Shown here in pieces: positions 1-11,516 of a DNA stretch of 64,000 nucleotides (positions within the stretch are counted from its first letter, which is position 1; each line of letters begins with the position of its first letter). Where the stretch lies: contig NC_068559.1 in NCBI RefSeq assembly GCF_022201045.2, positions 22,761,501-22,825,500 on the forward strand. The letters are read 5' to 3'. Position numbers and translations under genes: made by a program. Source of the DNA: Citrus sinensis. Taxonomy: Eukaryota; Streptophyta; Magnoliopsida; Sapindales; Rutaceae. The notes beneath the pieces were generated by a model. It did no database searches. It was not told the origin of the DNA and saw only the letters and a program-made list of their open reading frames with translations.

Positions 1-591
1 TTTCTGCAGTGAATCATTCTATGAAGGAATGGATCTTGGTGCTTCGATTCTGCATGGTTCAGAGGATTTTGAAAGTCAGTGATGCCTTTTCTCTGCCTTT
101 TCTCTTCTCTCTCAAGGAAATCTTTTTCGTTTGTGAATGTTTACACAACTGTTAGTTGATTAGTAAACTTATTCTGCGGTAAAATAAAGGAAGGCTGAAT
201 TTCTTTTTCAAGATTAATTCTTGTAATGAGCTAAGAGGAAGGATGCTCAAATTTCTTCTCAGAACCAAACTATTGACCCATCAGATTTTTCTTTCACTTG
301 ACATCTTAACAATGAATTACTGTACATGTAACAGTATAGCATGGCAGTATGCCATTGTAATAAGACAAACAAAATCACCAGTAATCATTTTCAATTCAAG
401 ATATTATTGTAATTGAAAAATGGTTGCAACTTGTAAGAGATTGAGATGAAACATTCATATGTGCCTGGGTAACCTACTGTACTTTTGACTCTTCTCTGTC
501 TGTTCATTTCTATTTACCTCTTATGAGCTATCAAATTAAGGCCTGATAAAATAAAGAACAAATTAATCGGTATATATGAGCAGAAACTTAG
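1..591. other. Left-edge flank, possibly the 3' end of a gene on +
   Basis: From position 2 a frame stays open for 26 codons and stops with TGA at 80-82. It reads acidic and hydrophilic, like a protein C-terminus (it includes YEGMDLGASILHGSEDF). T-rich, 3'-UTR-like sequence follows. I do not recognise the protein and cannot see upstream of the window, so this is only a possibility. From about 100 to 591 I see nothing but AT-rich flank containing the 3' region of the LysM gene. Confidence 0.25.
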
Positions 592-3500
592 CTAATCCAG
601 TGCAGCTTTGTTTTTCCATCTGGATATTGGTTTTGGCAATCCATGCCAGATGGGGGACGGACTACTGGCATCCTGGTCCTCGAAACTTGGTGTGCTTGAT
701 GACTTCCTAACCCCAGAAATTCGATCACTCAGAAAAAGACCCCCTACAACAAATTGTACAGTGTTAAACTCGCATCCTTGGGTATCTGCTCCAACTGCAG
801 TACGACTTGCTGCTGCAGGTCTCAGGGCCAAGCCCTTTCCTGTAATAGCTGGAACTCCACCTGTGTTACTGTTGTCCTCTTTCAACAGCATTTCTGGTAC
901 ACTGGTACTAGAGTCATCTTCAGATTTTTGGCGCCTCCTAACTAGTTTGTCTTTCCATTCACCAGATTCACTTTCTCTTTCTCTGAAATCTGAAGAGATA
1001 ATGTTATCTGGCTCTTTGCTATTGTCAGCCTGCAGAAAATTAGCTAAGCTTCTTGTTTTTCGTTGGCTGTCCTTGTACAGATGGGATGGTTTAAGTAATG
1101 GACAATCTTCTGAACATTGTGCTTCTCTTTTCCTAAAGACGGCCATTTCACAACCTTCAGATGGCGGCCGTTGATCTGTTGGCTTAAGTCCATAGTAACC
1201 TTGTAAAGAGTTCATGGCTGGTGAGACCTTCCATTGGGGCTTCGACTTCAATCTCAGAGACCGGAAGGAATCAAATAAATCATGTTGAACATGGTGGTCT
1301 GGGGTCCGTTCATGATTGGCCTGCCTGCAGAATGTTTCAGTTTTGAAAAGTCACTGGAGGGAAATCAATCAAGGTGTCAAAAGTAAAATCTATGGAATGT
1401 TTGGAAAAGCAAAGTCCCAACAAAGCATGCTACCAAGTATTGTGATGTACTTTGAAAAAATCGGCTTTACAATAATTATTATAATGCATAATGAATCCAA
1501 GAAGCAATTATGTTCACCACTAACATATGTTAAAACTAGTGCTACATGTTTGGTGTATTATCTTTTACTACACTATTTGAAACAAAGACACGTGAAGGAT
1601 ACTGTTCGTGAGAACTAGCATGAATGCGCACTTTTCCTCAAAATAAAGGAAAATAAGAAAAGAAAGTTCACATAATGAGGAAAATGTGCAGTTTAAAATT
1701 GAGTCATCAAAATAATGAGGGGGGAAAAAATAAATGAACATTATAATGCACCTCTGCCCCCTAATGCTGCTCATCATTAATGCAGTTTCATCATCCTCAC
1801 CAACATAACTTCTACTGTAACAGGAACAACATTTAATCAAAGCAACTTCTCGACCATGACACACCACCCTGCCACTGTCAAACACCAAAGCCCTCGATAT
1901 CACATTAACAATTAAGATCCATGTCGGTAAAATCACAAATAAACTCCAACTTCATTTTGTCAGTTACCCTCCTACTAACACCATCTCCTTGTGTAATTAT
2001 TGCCAGAGCGGCAGCACTATCAATGCCATAATGCTTCTTTAGCTGTCTTGGTCCTCAGGACATATGATAACTAATATCACTATGAAACATACATCAAAGC
2101 ACATCCAATTCCAAATCAACCCTAGAGGCGTCAAACTTGACTATGTTTGACTCATTATAATGGGATTAATTTTTTTTTTTCCCAATTTTTACTCCTTGCT
2201 CCACAGCCTGCATGATACGATTCACCTCTTTGTGCCATCAAACACTGCCAACATTTTGAGTGAGCAGGACTAGATCTCAGACGTTATTTATAAGCACAAA
2301 CTAGATGATGCTTACTTCTATCTTTTTTTTTTCGATTATATGAGACTATTGCTCAGATTACAACTCATATTTTATGAGATTAGTACACTGATATTTATAA
2401 TCAGACAATTACTGGGCCTAATTTACAAATCTTATATACCACAGTCCAAATTTTTACCCTCTTTAATATTTGAGGGACGTCCACTCCACTCAAATTTTGA
2501 AAGGGAGAAGACTGTCTTTACTCAAATTGAGGAAGGAAATTAAACATTGTAGGGGATCGAACCCATGACCTCACAATTGTGAGGTTTGGGTTCTAACCAC
2601 TAGGCTTTGGCCTAGTGGCTGGTGCTTACTTCTATCTACTCCAATAGGTAATGGGAAAATAAGCAGTCTTATACAAACCACATCCATGCAGGTAAAAAGG
2701 AAAAAATATCATATGAAATTATACAAGCATGAAGTAATTAATTTCAAAGCATGTCAGCTCGTGTAAATAACTTGAAGAAAAAGGTGAATGAAGAGCAGCA
2801 GTGATGGGAAAGACTTTTATCATATTCTTGAATCTTCAAACAACTAATAATCCCATTCATTTGCCTAAAAGCTTTAAGAGTCTGTTTGGGATTGAAGTGT
2901 TGTACCTTTTAAACTACAGCTGCCGTGAAAAAAAAATTATAATTATGAAATAAAAGTTAATGGTATATAGTAAATATAATTTTTTAATAATAATTTTGAC
3001 AAAATTATTGAAGATATAATATATTTTTCATCATACAAGTGAAAAATCATATTAAGATAGCTTCCAAACTACAACAGCTAATGTTTATCAAACACTCTAA
3101 TGCTGTAACTTTTAAACTACAGCTGCCCAACCTCAATCCTAAATGCACCATAAGTCTTCAACTGCGCTCTAGGACCAATTAATGCAACACTGATAATCAG
3201 ATTCTAGAAAAAAATGAACAAACAGCGATCAATTTTAGCAACAATTAGCAACAATCGTAACAAAGACATTCCAACGAAGTTGATGACTTTTCCCCATAAG
3301 CAGTTGTTATTCAATTAAGAGAGAAAAGAAAACAAAAAGTACCCTCTAGTTTCATAACCATTTGACAAACAAGGCGAAGGAGGATGCTTCCCAGGTAGCG
3401 GAATCTGAAGGGTCTTTAGAGCAAACATTTGAAGGTCAGTAGACAGCCCATTCAGCTTCCTAATATCAGCCACCTAAATAATAATAATAATAATAGAAAC

Positions 3501-3848
3501 TCTCATTGGCGTTTAAATATTAAAAAAAAAAAATCTCTTAAAGGCTCTCAATGCGCCATAATTTCTGTATACCCAAAACAGTCAGCAATTTACAATTATA
3601 TGAAAAACAAATAAACAAATAAATCGAAATTTTAAACAATTTTGGTATATGATGATGAATGCGATACTGGAAAAAGAGAGAGAAATTGAAATTACATCAA
3701 CACCATACTTGATGGCGATGCCGGCAAGAGTGTCCAATTTAGAAACTTGATGCTCTATAATACCCCTTCTCCCCAAATCTTCATAAACAAAATGCCCTTT
3801 TGAATTTGAATTTAAAATATCTGAATTCGACCGCTTCCTCTTCTCCAT
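592..3848 (-). CDS. LysM domain-containing protein (3 exons)
   Basis: Exons on the minus strand are 3848-3696, 3473-3343 and 1324-592, giving 338 residues; all borders are GT-AG and the lengths close in frame. A LysM domain (EHQVSKLDTLAGIAIKYGVD, then VADIRKLNGLSTDLQMF) spans exons 1 and 2, roughly residues 25-75. LysM modules bind N-acetylglucosamine polymers. No signal peptide or membrane segment is visible, so this is the intracellular plant LysM type, not a receptor kinase. The third exon encodes a long, charged, serine-rich and probably disordered tail that ends in a basic stretch. The start at 3848 was chosen because it gives the conserved MEKRKRSNSD beginning; upstream in-frame residues are not expected to be coding. 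The family matches Arabidopsis At5g23130 as I recall it; the precise role is unknown. The 2-kb second intron holds a SINE and a MITE. Confidence 0.85.
2324..2622 (-). mobile_element. tRNA-derived SINE with perfect target-site duplication
   Basis: Read on the minus strand, the element starts near 2622 with an A-box-like GCCTAGTGGTTAGAAC. About 35 bases further on is a B-box-like GGTTCGATCCC, the spacing of an internal RNA polymerase III promoter. It ends in a poly(A) tail, seen as a T run on the plus strand at 2322-2332. It is flanked by identical 15-bp repeats TGCTTACTTCTATCT at 2309-2323 and 2623-2637. The size (~300 bp), pol III boxes, A tail and long duplication together define a SINE. The perfect duplication suggests a fairly recent insertion into the intron of the LysM gene. 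Confidence 0.85.
2878..3150. mobile_element. Tourist-like (PIF/Harbinger) MITE
   Basis: The ends are imperfect inverted repeats: left GAGTCTGTTTGGGATTG, right (reverse complement) TGGTGCATTTAGGATTG. The flanking 3-bp TAA duplications are at 2875-2877 and 3151-3153. The interior is AT-rich and non-coding, and a CTTTTAAACTACAGCTGC motif lies near both ends. TAA/TTA duplications and the small size fit Tourist MITEs. A second element with the same type of end lies at 63302-63663. Confidence 0.6.
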
Positions 3849-5805
3849 CCAATACACAAACAATAATAATGAACAATCCTATACCATCAGCACAATTTTA
3901 CCCATCAACTTAAGTTAAAAAAAAAAAAAAAATCTTTCGGCCTGAAACAAAGAAACAAAAAGCCTGCATCTAAGGGCTTAGCGGTGGCGATTATCGTGTT
4001 CGGGTGGGAAGATAAAAAAAAAAAAAAAAGCAGTCTTTCGACGTTGTAATTTAATGTTTCCGTTTTTTCGGGAACCCCTTTCTCCCTCCCTGTTCGGGAA
4101 GACAGGAACTCCCTTCTAAATATTATTTTATTATTATTCTATTAAGTTTTCACTTTTACCATTTTTATATTATATTAATTTAATAGTGTCCTATCAAAAA
4201 AAAAAAAATTTTAATAGTGGCTTTTTTCCTATTATTGTATTTATTTAATTTAATATGATTTTTTTAAAAAAATTATTAGAGAGAAAAAAAAAAACACTTT
4301 TAAATTGACTCCAAAATGAAAAAACTCTGAAAACATAAGAAAGACCACCTGTTGGCCGTTGCTAACCCCGTTTATCGCTACTTGGCGTTTGCAGATACAA
4401 CCAACAACTAACACCTTTAGGTGGCGTTTTATTATTATTATTTTTTAAATTTCTTTTTTTAGGTTTTTTATTTATGGTTTAATTCTATTAACTTTTTTTG
4501 TAAAACCAACTCCCCCACAACTTGCTCTGTTATATTTCTTTAAAATTTGTGAGGGTTTAATTAAATTTTGGGTTGTGTTAGTAGTATTATTAATCTAAAC
4601 GAATCTCAATTAAATTTTAATTATAATTATATCAGTTGAATTGTACCGTATTAAAAAAATAAAGTAAATAAATGATGAAGTAAAGAGGTGTTTCCATCAA
4701 TTGTTAAAAAAAAAATGACGCATTTGAAATGGATGGTATTTTTACTTCAATAATTTAATCGATGGATACATACTAATTTTATTTTAAAAGTGTGAGAATA
4801 GTATTATTTGAGGAGGGTGATATTTTCATCATTCATAATATATATATATTTTTTTTCACTTTAACAATTTGCAAATCACCCCATCAATGAATGTGATTGT
4901 TCAGACTTCAGAGTAAAGAGAGGCAGGTGGATTTGCGATGACTTTACTTTGTATATTGAGGCATCACTTATTCAATACCTACCAAGTGTAATGTTTCACC
5001 ATTAACAATCATTTATTCCAAGATAATTAAATTTTTATTTAGTATTAAGATATTATATCTTAAAAATTATAATTATTGTGAAAAAAAAATTATGATTATA
5101 AAATAAAAATAATAGTGACTTTAAAAAATTGATTTTGACAAAAATAATAAAATATAAATTTTTCATTACACAAATTATAAATTAAATCAATCCTGCTTCA
5201 AGCCCCGGCAATTAATATTTATTGAATATTTTAATAAAACTGCAGCCGAATTAATCAGTGGTCAGCTTTTTATTATATATTTGCTGTATATATCTGAAAG
5301 TTGTTAGTTAAGTGGTTGCTTGAGATGAGAGAAAGAGCGATTAATTGTTGAGATTTTGGTAACATTAATTAATTAATTCTCAACAACATTAATTGTTGAT
5401 ACAAAATAACCATTATTTGACGAACAACATTATCACATGAGTAACGCTAAAATATGACTGCAAGAGAGAATAGATTGCAGCAAACAACCAGAGCCTCCTT
5501 TAGCCTGCAGCTTTTTATGCCTTTTTATTTCTGCTCGCACCAGGTCTCGATCGTCTCTTCCGTCTTAGTTAATGCTGCCGAGTTAATGAAGGTTGAAACA
5601 AAGTTAGTGAAAAATATGCACTAGAAAAATGTTAGAAGAGACAGGAATGTACACTTACAAAACGTTGAACAGAAGTGATGAAAAAAAGGCACCAATTTTA
5701 TTACTTTTTTTCTGTCAATGTTGTGTCAAATTTTTCTATCTATATATGAATATCATTGCTTGAATAGCAAAAAACACATGCATGTAAATGAATGCATGGA
5801 ATGAC
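3849..5805. other. AT-rich intergenic DNA
   Basis: This is the 5' flank of the LysM gene (right of 3848) running into the 3' flank of the broken LTP gene. It has many A and T runs and no credible coding frame. About 5030-5210 resembles the interior of the MITE at 2878-3150 (GTGAAAAAAAAATTATGATT, then a TTTTGACAAAA block) and is probably a decayed relative. I see nothing else. Confidence 0.5.
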
Positions 5806-6160
5806 TCACTTGGCACAATTAGTGGTTTTGGAGATGGGAATGCCAATTTGAACACCACACTTGGTAGGAAGTGAAGAGGCTGCATCTTCTTTGATGTTGG
5901 GGTAGCGAGCAGCGGCTGCCTTGACACAGTCGCACGCTGCACGTCTGTCAGCAGTGGTGGGAGTAATGGCCTTGAGATTCTTCAACCCGTCTCAGCAAGC
6001 AGCCGCTGGATTATTTCCCCCGCCCATCAAGTAAGGAATGCAAGACGCCAATGATGAGTCTACTTGCCCACAAGTGATAGCAGCCTCTCCTGGCTTCGCA
6101 ACCAATAATTGAACCATGGCGAACACCACCACCAGCATTGAGATGACAGCGCCACCCTTC

Positions 6161-6663
6161 TGTCAAAGGCCGGTGGCCACAAAGCCAATTCAAGTTGGCT
6201 TTGACAAGCCGGCCAAAGAAAATGGTGATGCCGGCCAAAGAAAATGGTGCCATCCAAATGGAGAAAAAGAAGAAGTTGGCAACAACATTTGAAATATATA
6301 CATATATATATTAATTTAATAGCCATTTTTTGGCTATAAAAGGAAGAGCTCCCTAATTCATTTTATTCCAATCTTGAGATCCAAGTTTTGTAGAGAGAAT
6401 TGAGAGTTTAAGAGCTTGCATTTATAAGCTCTAATTTTAGTGATTTGAGAGTTTGGGTGTATTGAGGTTTTGGGTAGTGAGCTAAAATACTACAATACCT
6501 GTAACTTCTTTTCACTAGTAAAATATTTCCTTCTGTTTTCGCCCGTGGACGTAGGCTAAAAGCCGAACCACGTAATTTCTGGTATTCTCTTTTGTGCTTG
6601 TTCTTTATTTTCTTACAATTTTACTTTAGCTGCGTGTCTGCTTCACCCACCAATTATCTAACA
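6161..6663 (+). repeat. 5' LTR of the copia element
   Basis: 503 bp with TG...CA ends. It contains a TATAAAAGG promoter motif near 6337 (GGCTATAAAAGGAAGAG), the likely start region of the element's transcript. Same length and, by eye, same sequence as the 3' LTR. Confidence 0.95.
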
Positions 6664-6664
6664 G

Positions 6665-6676
6665 TGGTATCAGAGC
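6665..6676 (+). other. Primer binding site of the copia element
   Basis: TGGTATCAGAGC lies one base after the 5' LTR. This is the usual plant primer site complementary to the 3' end of initiator methionine tRNA. Confidence 0.9.
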
Positions 6677-7006
6677 TATTGGTTGTATTTTTTGGAGTCA
6701 GGTACTGTTCACGTATACGTTACTATTCACGTATACGGTACTATTCACGTGAAACGGTGGGAGCGATCCAAAAATTTTGCGGTGCAAAGCAGGGAATAGT
6801 GGTGTGAGTAAAACAACTGTGTGGTTTTGTACATGTCTAGGAAAGTTCTGTCACAAAGGCGATAAGAGCTTAAGGAGTCTGGGTTTTAAGTGGGACCATT
6901 GTGACCCCTCCAGTCTTTCCTGGGAACTTTCCTGGTGTGCATTCTCACACATACTCATAACTATTCAAGGTGGTATACCAGCTTGTGTGCAGTATTTATC
7001 AACAAA

Positions 7007-10000
7007 ATGGCGGCAAAGTATGAAATTGAGAAATTTAACGGAAATAATTTTTCGTTGTGGAAAATGAAGATGAAAGCTGTATTGAGGAAAAATAATTGCT
7101 TGGCAGCAATTGGAGAAAGGCCCATGGAGATAACTGATGACAAGTGGAACGAGATAGATGGCAACGCCATTTCTGATCTACACTTGGCACTTGCAGACGG
7201 AGTATTATCCAGTGTGGCAGAGAAAAACACAGCGAAGGAAATATGGGATACTCTCACAAAATTGTACGAGGCCAAGTCACTACACAATAAAATCTTCTTG
7301 AAGAGGAAACTCTATACTCTTCGAATGGCGGAATCTACAATGGTGACCGACCACATCAACACATTGAAGACTCTATTTTCACAACTCACAACGTTGGGTC
7401 ATAATATAGAGGAAAATGAACGTGCAGAGCTTCTACTTCAAAGTCTACCAGATTCGTATGATCAACTCATCATCAACCTGACGAACAACAATCCAGTGGA
7501 GGGTCTAGTTTTCGACGATGTTGCAGCCTCCGTATTAAATGAGGAGAGCAGGCGAAAAAACAAGGAAAACAGACAAGCAAGTTCGCAGCAAGCGGAGGCG
7601 CTATCGGTGACGAGAGGAAGATCAACAGAACGTGGCCCCAGTGGGAGTCAAAATCATGGTAGATCAAAATCCAGAAGTAAGAAGAATGTTAAATGCTACA
7701 ACTGTGGCAAGAAAGGGCATGTCAAAAAGGAGTGTTGGAGTAACCAGAAGAAAAGAGAGGGCAAAGAACCTGAGTCATCAAATGCTCAGGGGTGTGTAGC
7801 AAGTACCTCAGATGATGGCGAAATTCTCTACAGTGAGGCAACAACTGTTTCAGAAGGCAGAAAACGACTTTCTGATGTCTGGCTTATAGACTCGGGAGCT
7901 ACCTGGCACATGACCTCTAGGAGAGAATGGTTCCACACATATGAACCTATCTCAGGAGGATCTGTATATATGGGTAACGATCATGCCTTGGAGATCGCTG
8001 GTATTGGTACTATCAAAATAAAAATGTTTGATGGTACAATTCGCACAATTGGAGAGGTAAGACATGTCAATGGCCTGAAGAAAAATCTATTGTCTTTGGG
8101 ACAAATGGATAGTCATGGGTACAAAACTCATGTGGAGAATGGAATAATGAAGATCATTAAATGCGCGCTTGTATTGATGAAGGCAGAAAAGATTGGTGCT
8201 AATTTATTCATGCTTAAAGGAGAAACACTACAGGAGGCTGATGCGTGTGTCGCGTCAAATGGAGAAGAATCAACGATGATGTGGCATCTCAAACTCGGCC
8301 ACATGTCAGAACAAGGCTTGAAGATTCTCTCTGAGCGAAAATTGCTTCCGGGGCTCAAATCGGTAAGTTTACCATTTTGCGAGCATTGTGTTACAAGTAA
8401 GCAGCATAGATTAAAATTCAGTAAATCTATTGCTAGAAGTAAATGCATTATAGACTTGATTCATTCTGATGTTTGGGAATCACCGGATATATCCATGGGA
8501 GGTGCAAAGTACATGGTGACTTTCATTGATGACTATTCCAGAAGATGTTGGGTATATCCGATTAAGAAAAAGTCAGATGTATTTTCAGTATTTAAAGAAT
8601 ACAAAGCGCGGGTGGAACTTGAATCTGGTAAAAAGATCAAGTGCTTGAGGACAGATAATGGTGGAGAATATACAGACGGCGAGTTTCTTACTTTCTGTAA
8701 GCAAGAAGGTATTCAGAGACAGTTCACGGTGGCATACACTCCTCAACAAAATGGAGTGGCAGAACGGATGAACAGAACTCTTACAGAAAGAATAAGAGCT
8801 ATGTTGAGGACTGCTGGTCTACCCAATTCATTCTGGGCAGAAGCAGCCAAAACTGCCTGTTATATAGTAAATCGGTCGCCATCTACAGCTATTGGGTTGA
8901 AGACAGCGATGGAGATGTGGACTGGAAAGCCAGCTGATTATTCCTACCTACATGCATTTGGATGTCCTGTGTACGTGATGTACAATGCCCAAGAAAGAAC
9001 AAAGCTGGATGCAAAATCTAGAAGATGTATCTTCTTGGGGTATGCTGATGGAGTAAAGGGGTATCGTCTGTGGGACCCCATTGCCCACAAGATCGTCATC
9101 AGCAGAGATGTTATTTTTGTAGAAGATCAACTGCAAAGGAAAGATGGGGATGATAGCACTGTAAAAGAAAAGTCAGAGATTGTACCAGTATATGTGGAAA
9201 ATAATCTAGAAGATTCAGATTCTTCTGAAGCAGCACTAGAGCACGAGGAACAAGAACCAGTCGAGTCTGAGGCTCCAGAAGTTCGTCGGTCAACTCGTGA
9301 GAGACGACCGCCGACGTGGCACTCGGAGTATGTCACAGAGATCAACGTTGCATACTGTCTTCTAACAGAGGATGGAGAGCCTTCAACTTTCCATGAAGCT
9401 TTAAACAGCTCAGATGTTGCTTTGTGGATGACAGCAATGCATGAAGAAATTGAAGCTCTACACAAGAACAAGACATGGGAACTTGTACCACTACCACACG
9501 GAAGAAAAGCCATTGGAAACAAATGGGTATACAAGATCAAACGTGATGGCAATGACCAAGTGGAGCGGTATCGTGCGCGATTGGTGGTGAAAGGATATGC
9601 TCAGAAAGAAGGTATTGACTTCAACGAGATATTTTCGCCGGTGGTTCGACTCACAACAGTCAGAATAGTTTTGGCAATGTGTGCCACATTTGACCTACAT
9701 CTAGAGCAGTTAGATGTGAAAACTGCATTTCTTCATGGAGAACTTGAAGAAGAAATATATATGCTCCAACCAGAAGGTTTTGCAGAAACAGGAAAGGAGA
9801 ACTTGGTTTGCAGGTTGAACAAATCTCTATACGGTCTCAAACAGGCGCCGAGGTGTTGGTATAAGAGATTTGATTCCTTCATCATGAGCCTTGGATACAA
9901 CAGACTCAGTTCAGATCATTGTACATATTACAAGAGGTTTGAAGATAATGATTTCATCATTTTACTGTTGTATGTGGATGACATGTTGGTAGCAGGTCCC

Positions 10001-10936
10001 AACAAAGATCGAATCCAAGAATTGAAGGCACAGTTGGCTAGGGAGTTTGAAATGAAGGACTTGGGACCAGCAAACAAGATTCTAGGGATGCAAATTCACC
10101 GAGACAGAAATAACAGGAAGATTTGGCTCTCACAGAAGAATTATTTGAAGAAAATCTTGCGGCGCTTCAACATGCAAGATTGTAAGTCAATTTCTACCCC
10201 ACTTCCTGTTAATTTCAAATTATCCTCAAGTATGTGTCCTAGCAATGAAGCGGAGAGGAAGGAGATGTCTCGAGTACCGTATGCATCAGCAGTGGGAAGT
10301 TTGATGTTCGCTATGATATGTACTAGACCGGACATTGCACAAGCAGTGGGAGTAGTCAGTCGATACATGGCGAATCCTGGTGGAGAGCATTGGATAGCTG
10401 TGAAAAGGATTCTGAGATACATCAGAGGAACCTCAGATGTTGCATTATGTTATGGAGGATCAGAGTTTACTGTCAGGGGTTATGTGGATTCAGATTTTGC
10501 AGGAGATCTTGATAAAAGAAAATCCACTACTGGTTATGTGTTTACACTTGCGGGAGCAGCTGTAAGCTGGGTTTCGAAACTGCAGACCGTTGTGGCTTTA
10601 TCTACAACAGAAGCAGAATACATGGCAGCTACACAAGCTTGCAAGGAAGCTATTTGGATACAAAGGTTATTGGAGGAGCTCGGGCATAAACAACAGAAAA
10701 TTCCTGTGTTTTGTGACAGTCAGAGTGCCCTGCACATTGCAAGGAATCCAGCCTTTCATTCCAGGACAAAGCACATAGGAGTTCAGTATCACTTCGTTCG
10801 TGAAGTAGTGGAAGATGGAAGTGTGGATTTGCAGAAAATCCATACCAAAGAGAACCTAGCAGATGTTTTGACCAAGCCGATAAATACTGATAAGTTTGTC
10901 TGGAGTAGATTCTCTTGTGGCCTAGCAGAAACGTAG
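7007..10936 (+). CDS. gag-pol polyprotein of the copia element
   Basis: A single frame of about 1309 residues, counted from the ATG at 7007 that opens MAAKYEIEKFNG, the usual start of copia Gag; upstream in-frame sequence belongs to the leader. Parts in order: Gag (about 1-225), CCHC zinc knuckle (CYNCGKKGHVKKEC, about 230), aspartic protease (WLIDSGATWHM, about 295), GAG-pre-integrase and integrase (about 420-700, with LRTDNGGEY), reverse transcriptase with YVDDMLVAG near 989, and RNase H with STTEAEYMA near 1198. The frame looks whole. The numerous frames on the opposite strand here are shadows. Confidence 0.95.
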   Translation: MAAKYEIEKFNGNNFSLWKMKMKAVLRKNNCLAAIGERPMEITDDKWNEIDGNAISDLHLALADGVLSSVAEKNTAKEIWDTLTKLYEAKSLHNKIFLKRKLYTLRMAESTMVTDHINTLKTLFSQLTTLGHNIEENERAELLLQSLPDSYDQLIINLTNNNPVEGLVFDDVAASVLNEESRRKNKENRQASSQQAEALSVTRGRSTERGPSGSQNHGRSKSRSKKNVKCYNCGKKGHVKKECWSNQKKREGKEPESSNAQGCVASTSDDGEILYSEATTVSEGRKRLSDVWLIDSGATWHMTSRREWFHTYEPISGGSVYMGNDHALEIAGIGTIKIKMFDGTIRTIGEVRHVNGLKKNLLSLGQMDSHGYKTHVENGIMKIIKCALVLMKAEKIGANLFMLKGETLQEADACVASNGEESTMMWHLKLGHMSEQGLKILSERKLLPGLKSVSLPFCEHCVTSKQHRLKFSKSIARSKCIIDLIHSDVWESPDISMGGAKYMVTFIDDYSRRCWVYPIKKKSDVFSVFKEYKARVELESGKKIKCLRTDNGGEYTDGEFLTFCKQEGIQRQFTVAYTPQQNGVAERMNRTLTERIRAMLRTAGLPNSFWAEAAKTACYIVNRSPSTAIGLKTAMEMWTGKPADYSYLHAFGCPVYVMYNAQERTKLDAKSRRCIFLGYADGVKGYRLWDPIAHKIVISRDVIFVEDQLQRKDGDDSTVKEKSEIVPVYVENNLEDSDSSEAALEHEEQEPVESEAPEVRRSTRERRPPTWHSEYVTEINVAYCLLTEDGEPSTFHEALNSSDVALWMTAMHEEIEALHKNKTWELVPLPHGRKAIGNKWVYKIKRDGNDQVERYRARLVVKGYAQKEGIDFNEIFSPVVRLTTVRIVLAMCATFDLHLEQLDVKTAFLHGELEEEIYMLQPEGFAETGKENLVCRLNKSLYGLKQAPRCWYKRFDSFIMSLGYNRLSSDHCTYYKRFEDNDFIILLLYVDDMLVAGPNKDRIQELKAQLAREFEMKDLGPANKILGMQIHRDRNNRKIWLSQKNYLKKILRRFNMQDCKSISTPLPVNFKLSSSMCPSNEAERKEMSRVPYASAVGSLMFAMICTRPDIAQAVGVVSRYMANPGGEHWIAVKRILRYIRGTSDVALCYGGSEFTVRGYVDSDFAGDLDKRKSTTGYVFTLAGAAVSWVSKLQTVVALSTTEAEYMAATQACKEAIWIQRLLEELGHKQQKIPVFCDSQSALHIARNPAFHSRTKHIGVQYHFVREVVEDGSVDLQKIHTKENLADVLTKPINTDKFVWSRFSCGLAET

Positions 10937-11001
10937 GCAACATGATTATGGCGAAGCAGAAAGGATGATGTGGAGATTGATTGATTTTCAATCAAATCTC
11001 C

Positions 11002-11013
11002 AAGTGGGAGAAA
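11002..11013 (+). other. Polypurine tract of the copia element
   Basis: AAGTGGGAGAAA lies immediately before the 3' LTR, in the position and with the composition expected of the plus-strand primer. Confidence 0.75.
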
Positions 11014-11516
11014 TGTCAAAGGCCGGTGGCCACAAAGCCAATTCAAGTTGGCTTTGACAAGCCGGCCAAAGAAAATGGTGATGCCGGCCAAAGAAAATGG
11101 TGCCATCCAAATGGAGAAAAAGAAGAAGTTGGCAACAACATTTGAAATATATACATATATATATTAATTTAATAGCCATTTTTTGGCTATAAAAGGAAGA
11201 GCTCCCTAATTCATTTTATTCCAATCTTGAGATCCAAGTTTTGTAGAGAGAATTGAGAGTTTAAGAGCTTGCATTTATAAGCTCTAATTTTAGTGATTTG
11301 AGAGTTTGGGTGTATTGAGGTTTTGGGTAGTGAGCTAAAATACTACAATACCTGTAACTTCTTTTCACTAGTAAAATATTTCCTTCTGTTTTCGCCCGTG
11401 GACGTAGGCTAAAAGCCGAACCACGTAATTTCTGGTATTCTCTTTTGTGCTTGTTCTTTATTTTCTTACAATTTTACTTTAGCTGCGTGTCTGCTTCACC
11501 CACCAATTATCTAACA
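11014..11516 (+). repeat. 3' LTR of the copia element
   Basis: 503 bp, same ends and apparently the same sequence as the 5' LTR. It is followed by the CCTTC duplication and then the first codons of the host LTP gene on the minus strand. Confidence 0.95.

Larger units (their letters stand above)
6161..11516 (+). mobile_element. Ty1/copia LTR retrotransposon, Tork/Tnt1-like, looks whole
   Basis: A 5.36-kb element bounded by two 503-bp LTRs that begin TGTCAAAGG and end CTAACA. It is flanked by the 5-bp duplication CCTTC at 6156-6160 and 11517-11521. It has an initiator-Met-tRNA type primer site, one long gag-pol frame and a purine tract before the 3' LTR. Domain order (protease, integrase, reverse transcriptase, RNase H) places it in Ty1/copia; similarity to tobacco Tnt1, recalled from memory, suggests the Tork lineage. 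The LTRs look identical by eye, so the insertion should be very young. It looks whole, with no break that I can see. It is inserted antisense to the host LTP gene. Confidence 0.97.

Noticed and set aside
2540-2620. A tRNA gene on the minus strand
   Set aside because: A and B boxes are present but the cloverleaf does not close; the A tail and flanking duplication show a SINE.
6961-10991. Several frames on the minus strand across the copia element
   Set aside because: They are shadows of the gag-pol frame on the plus strand; no independent codon signal or homology.
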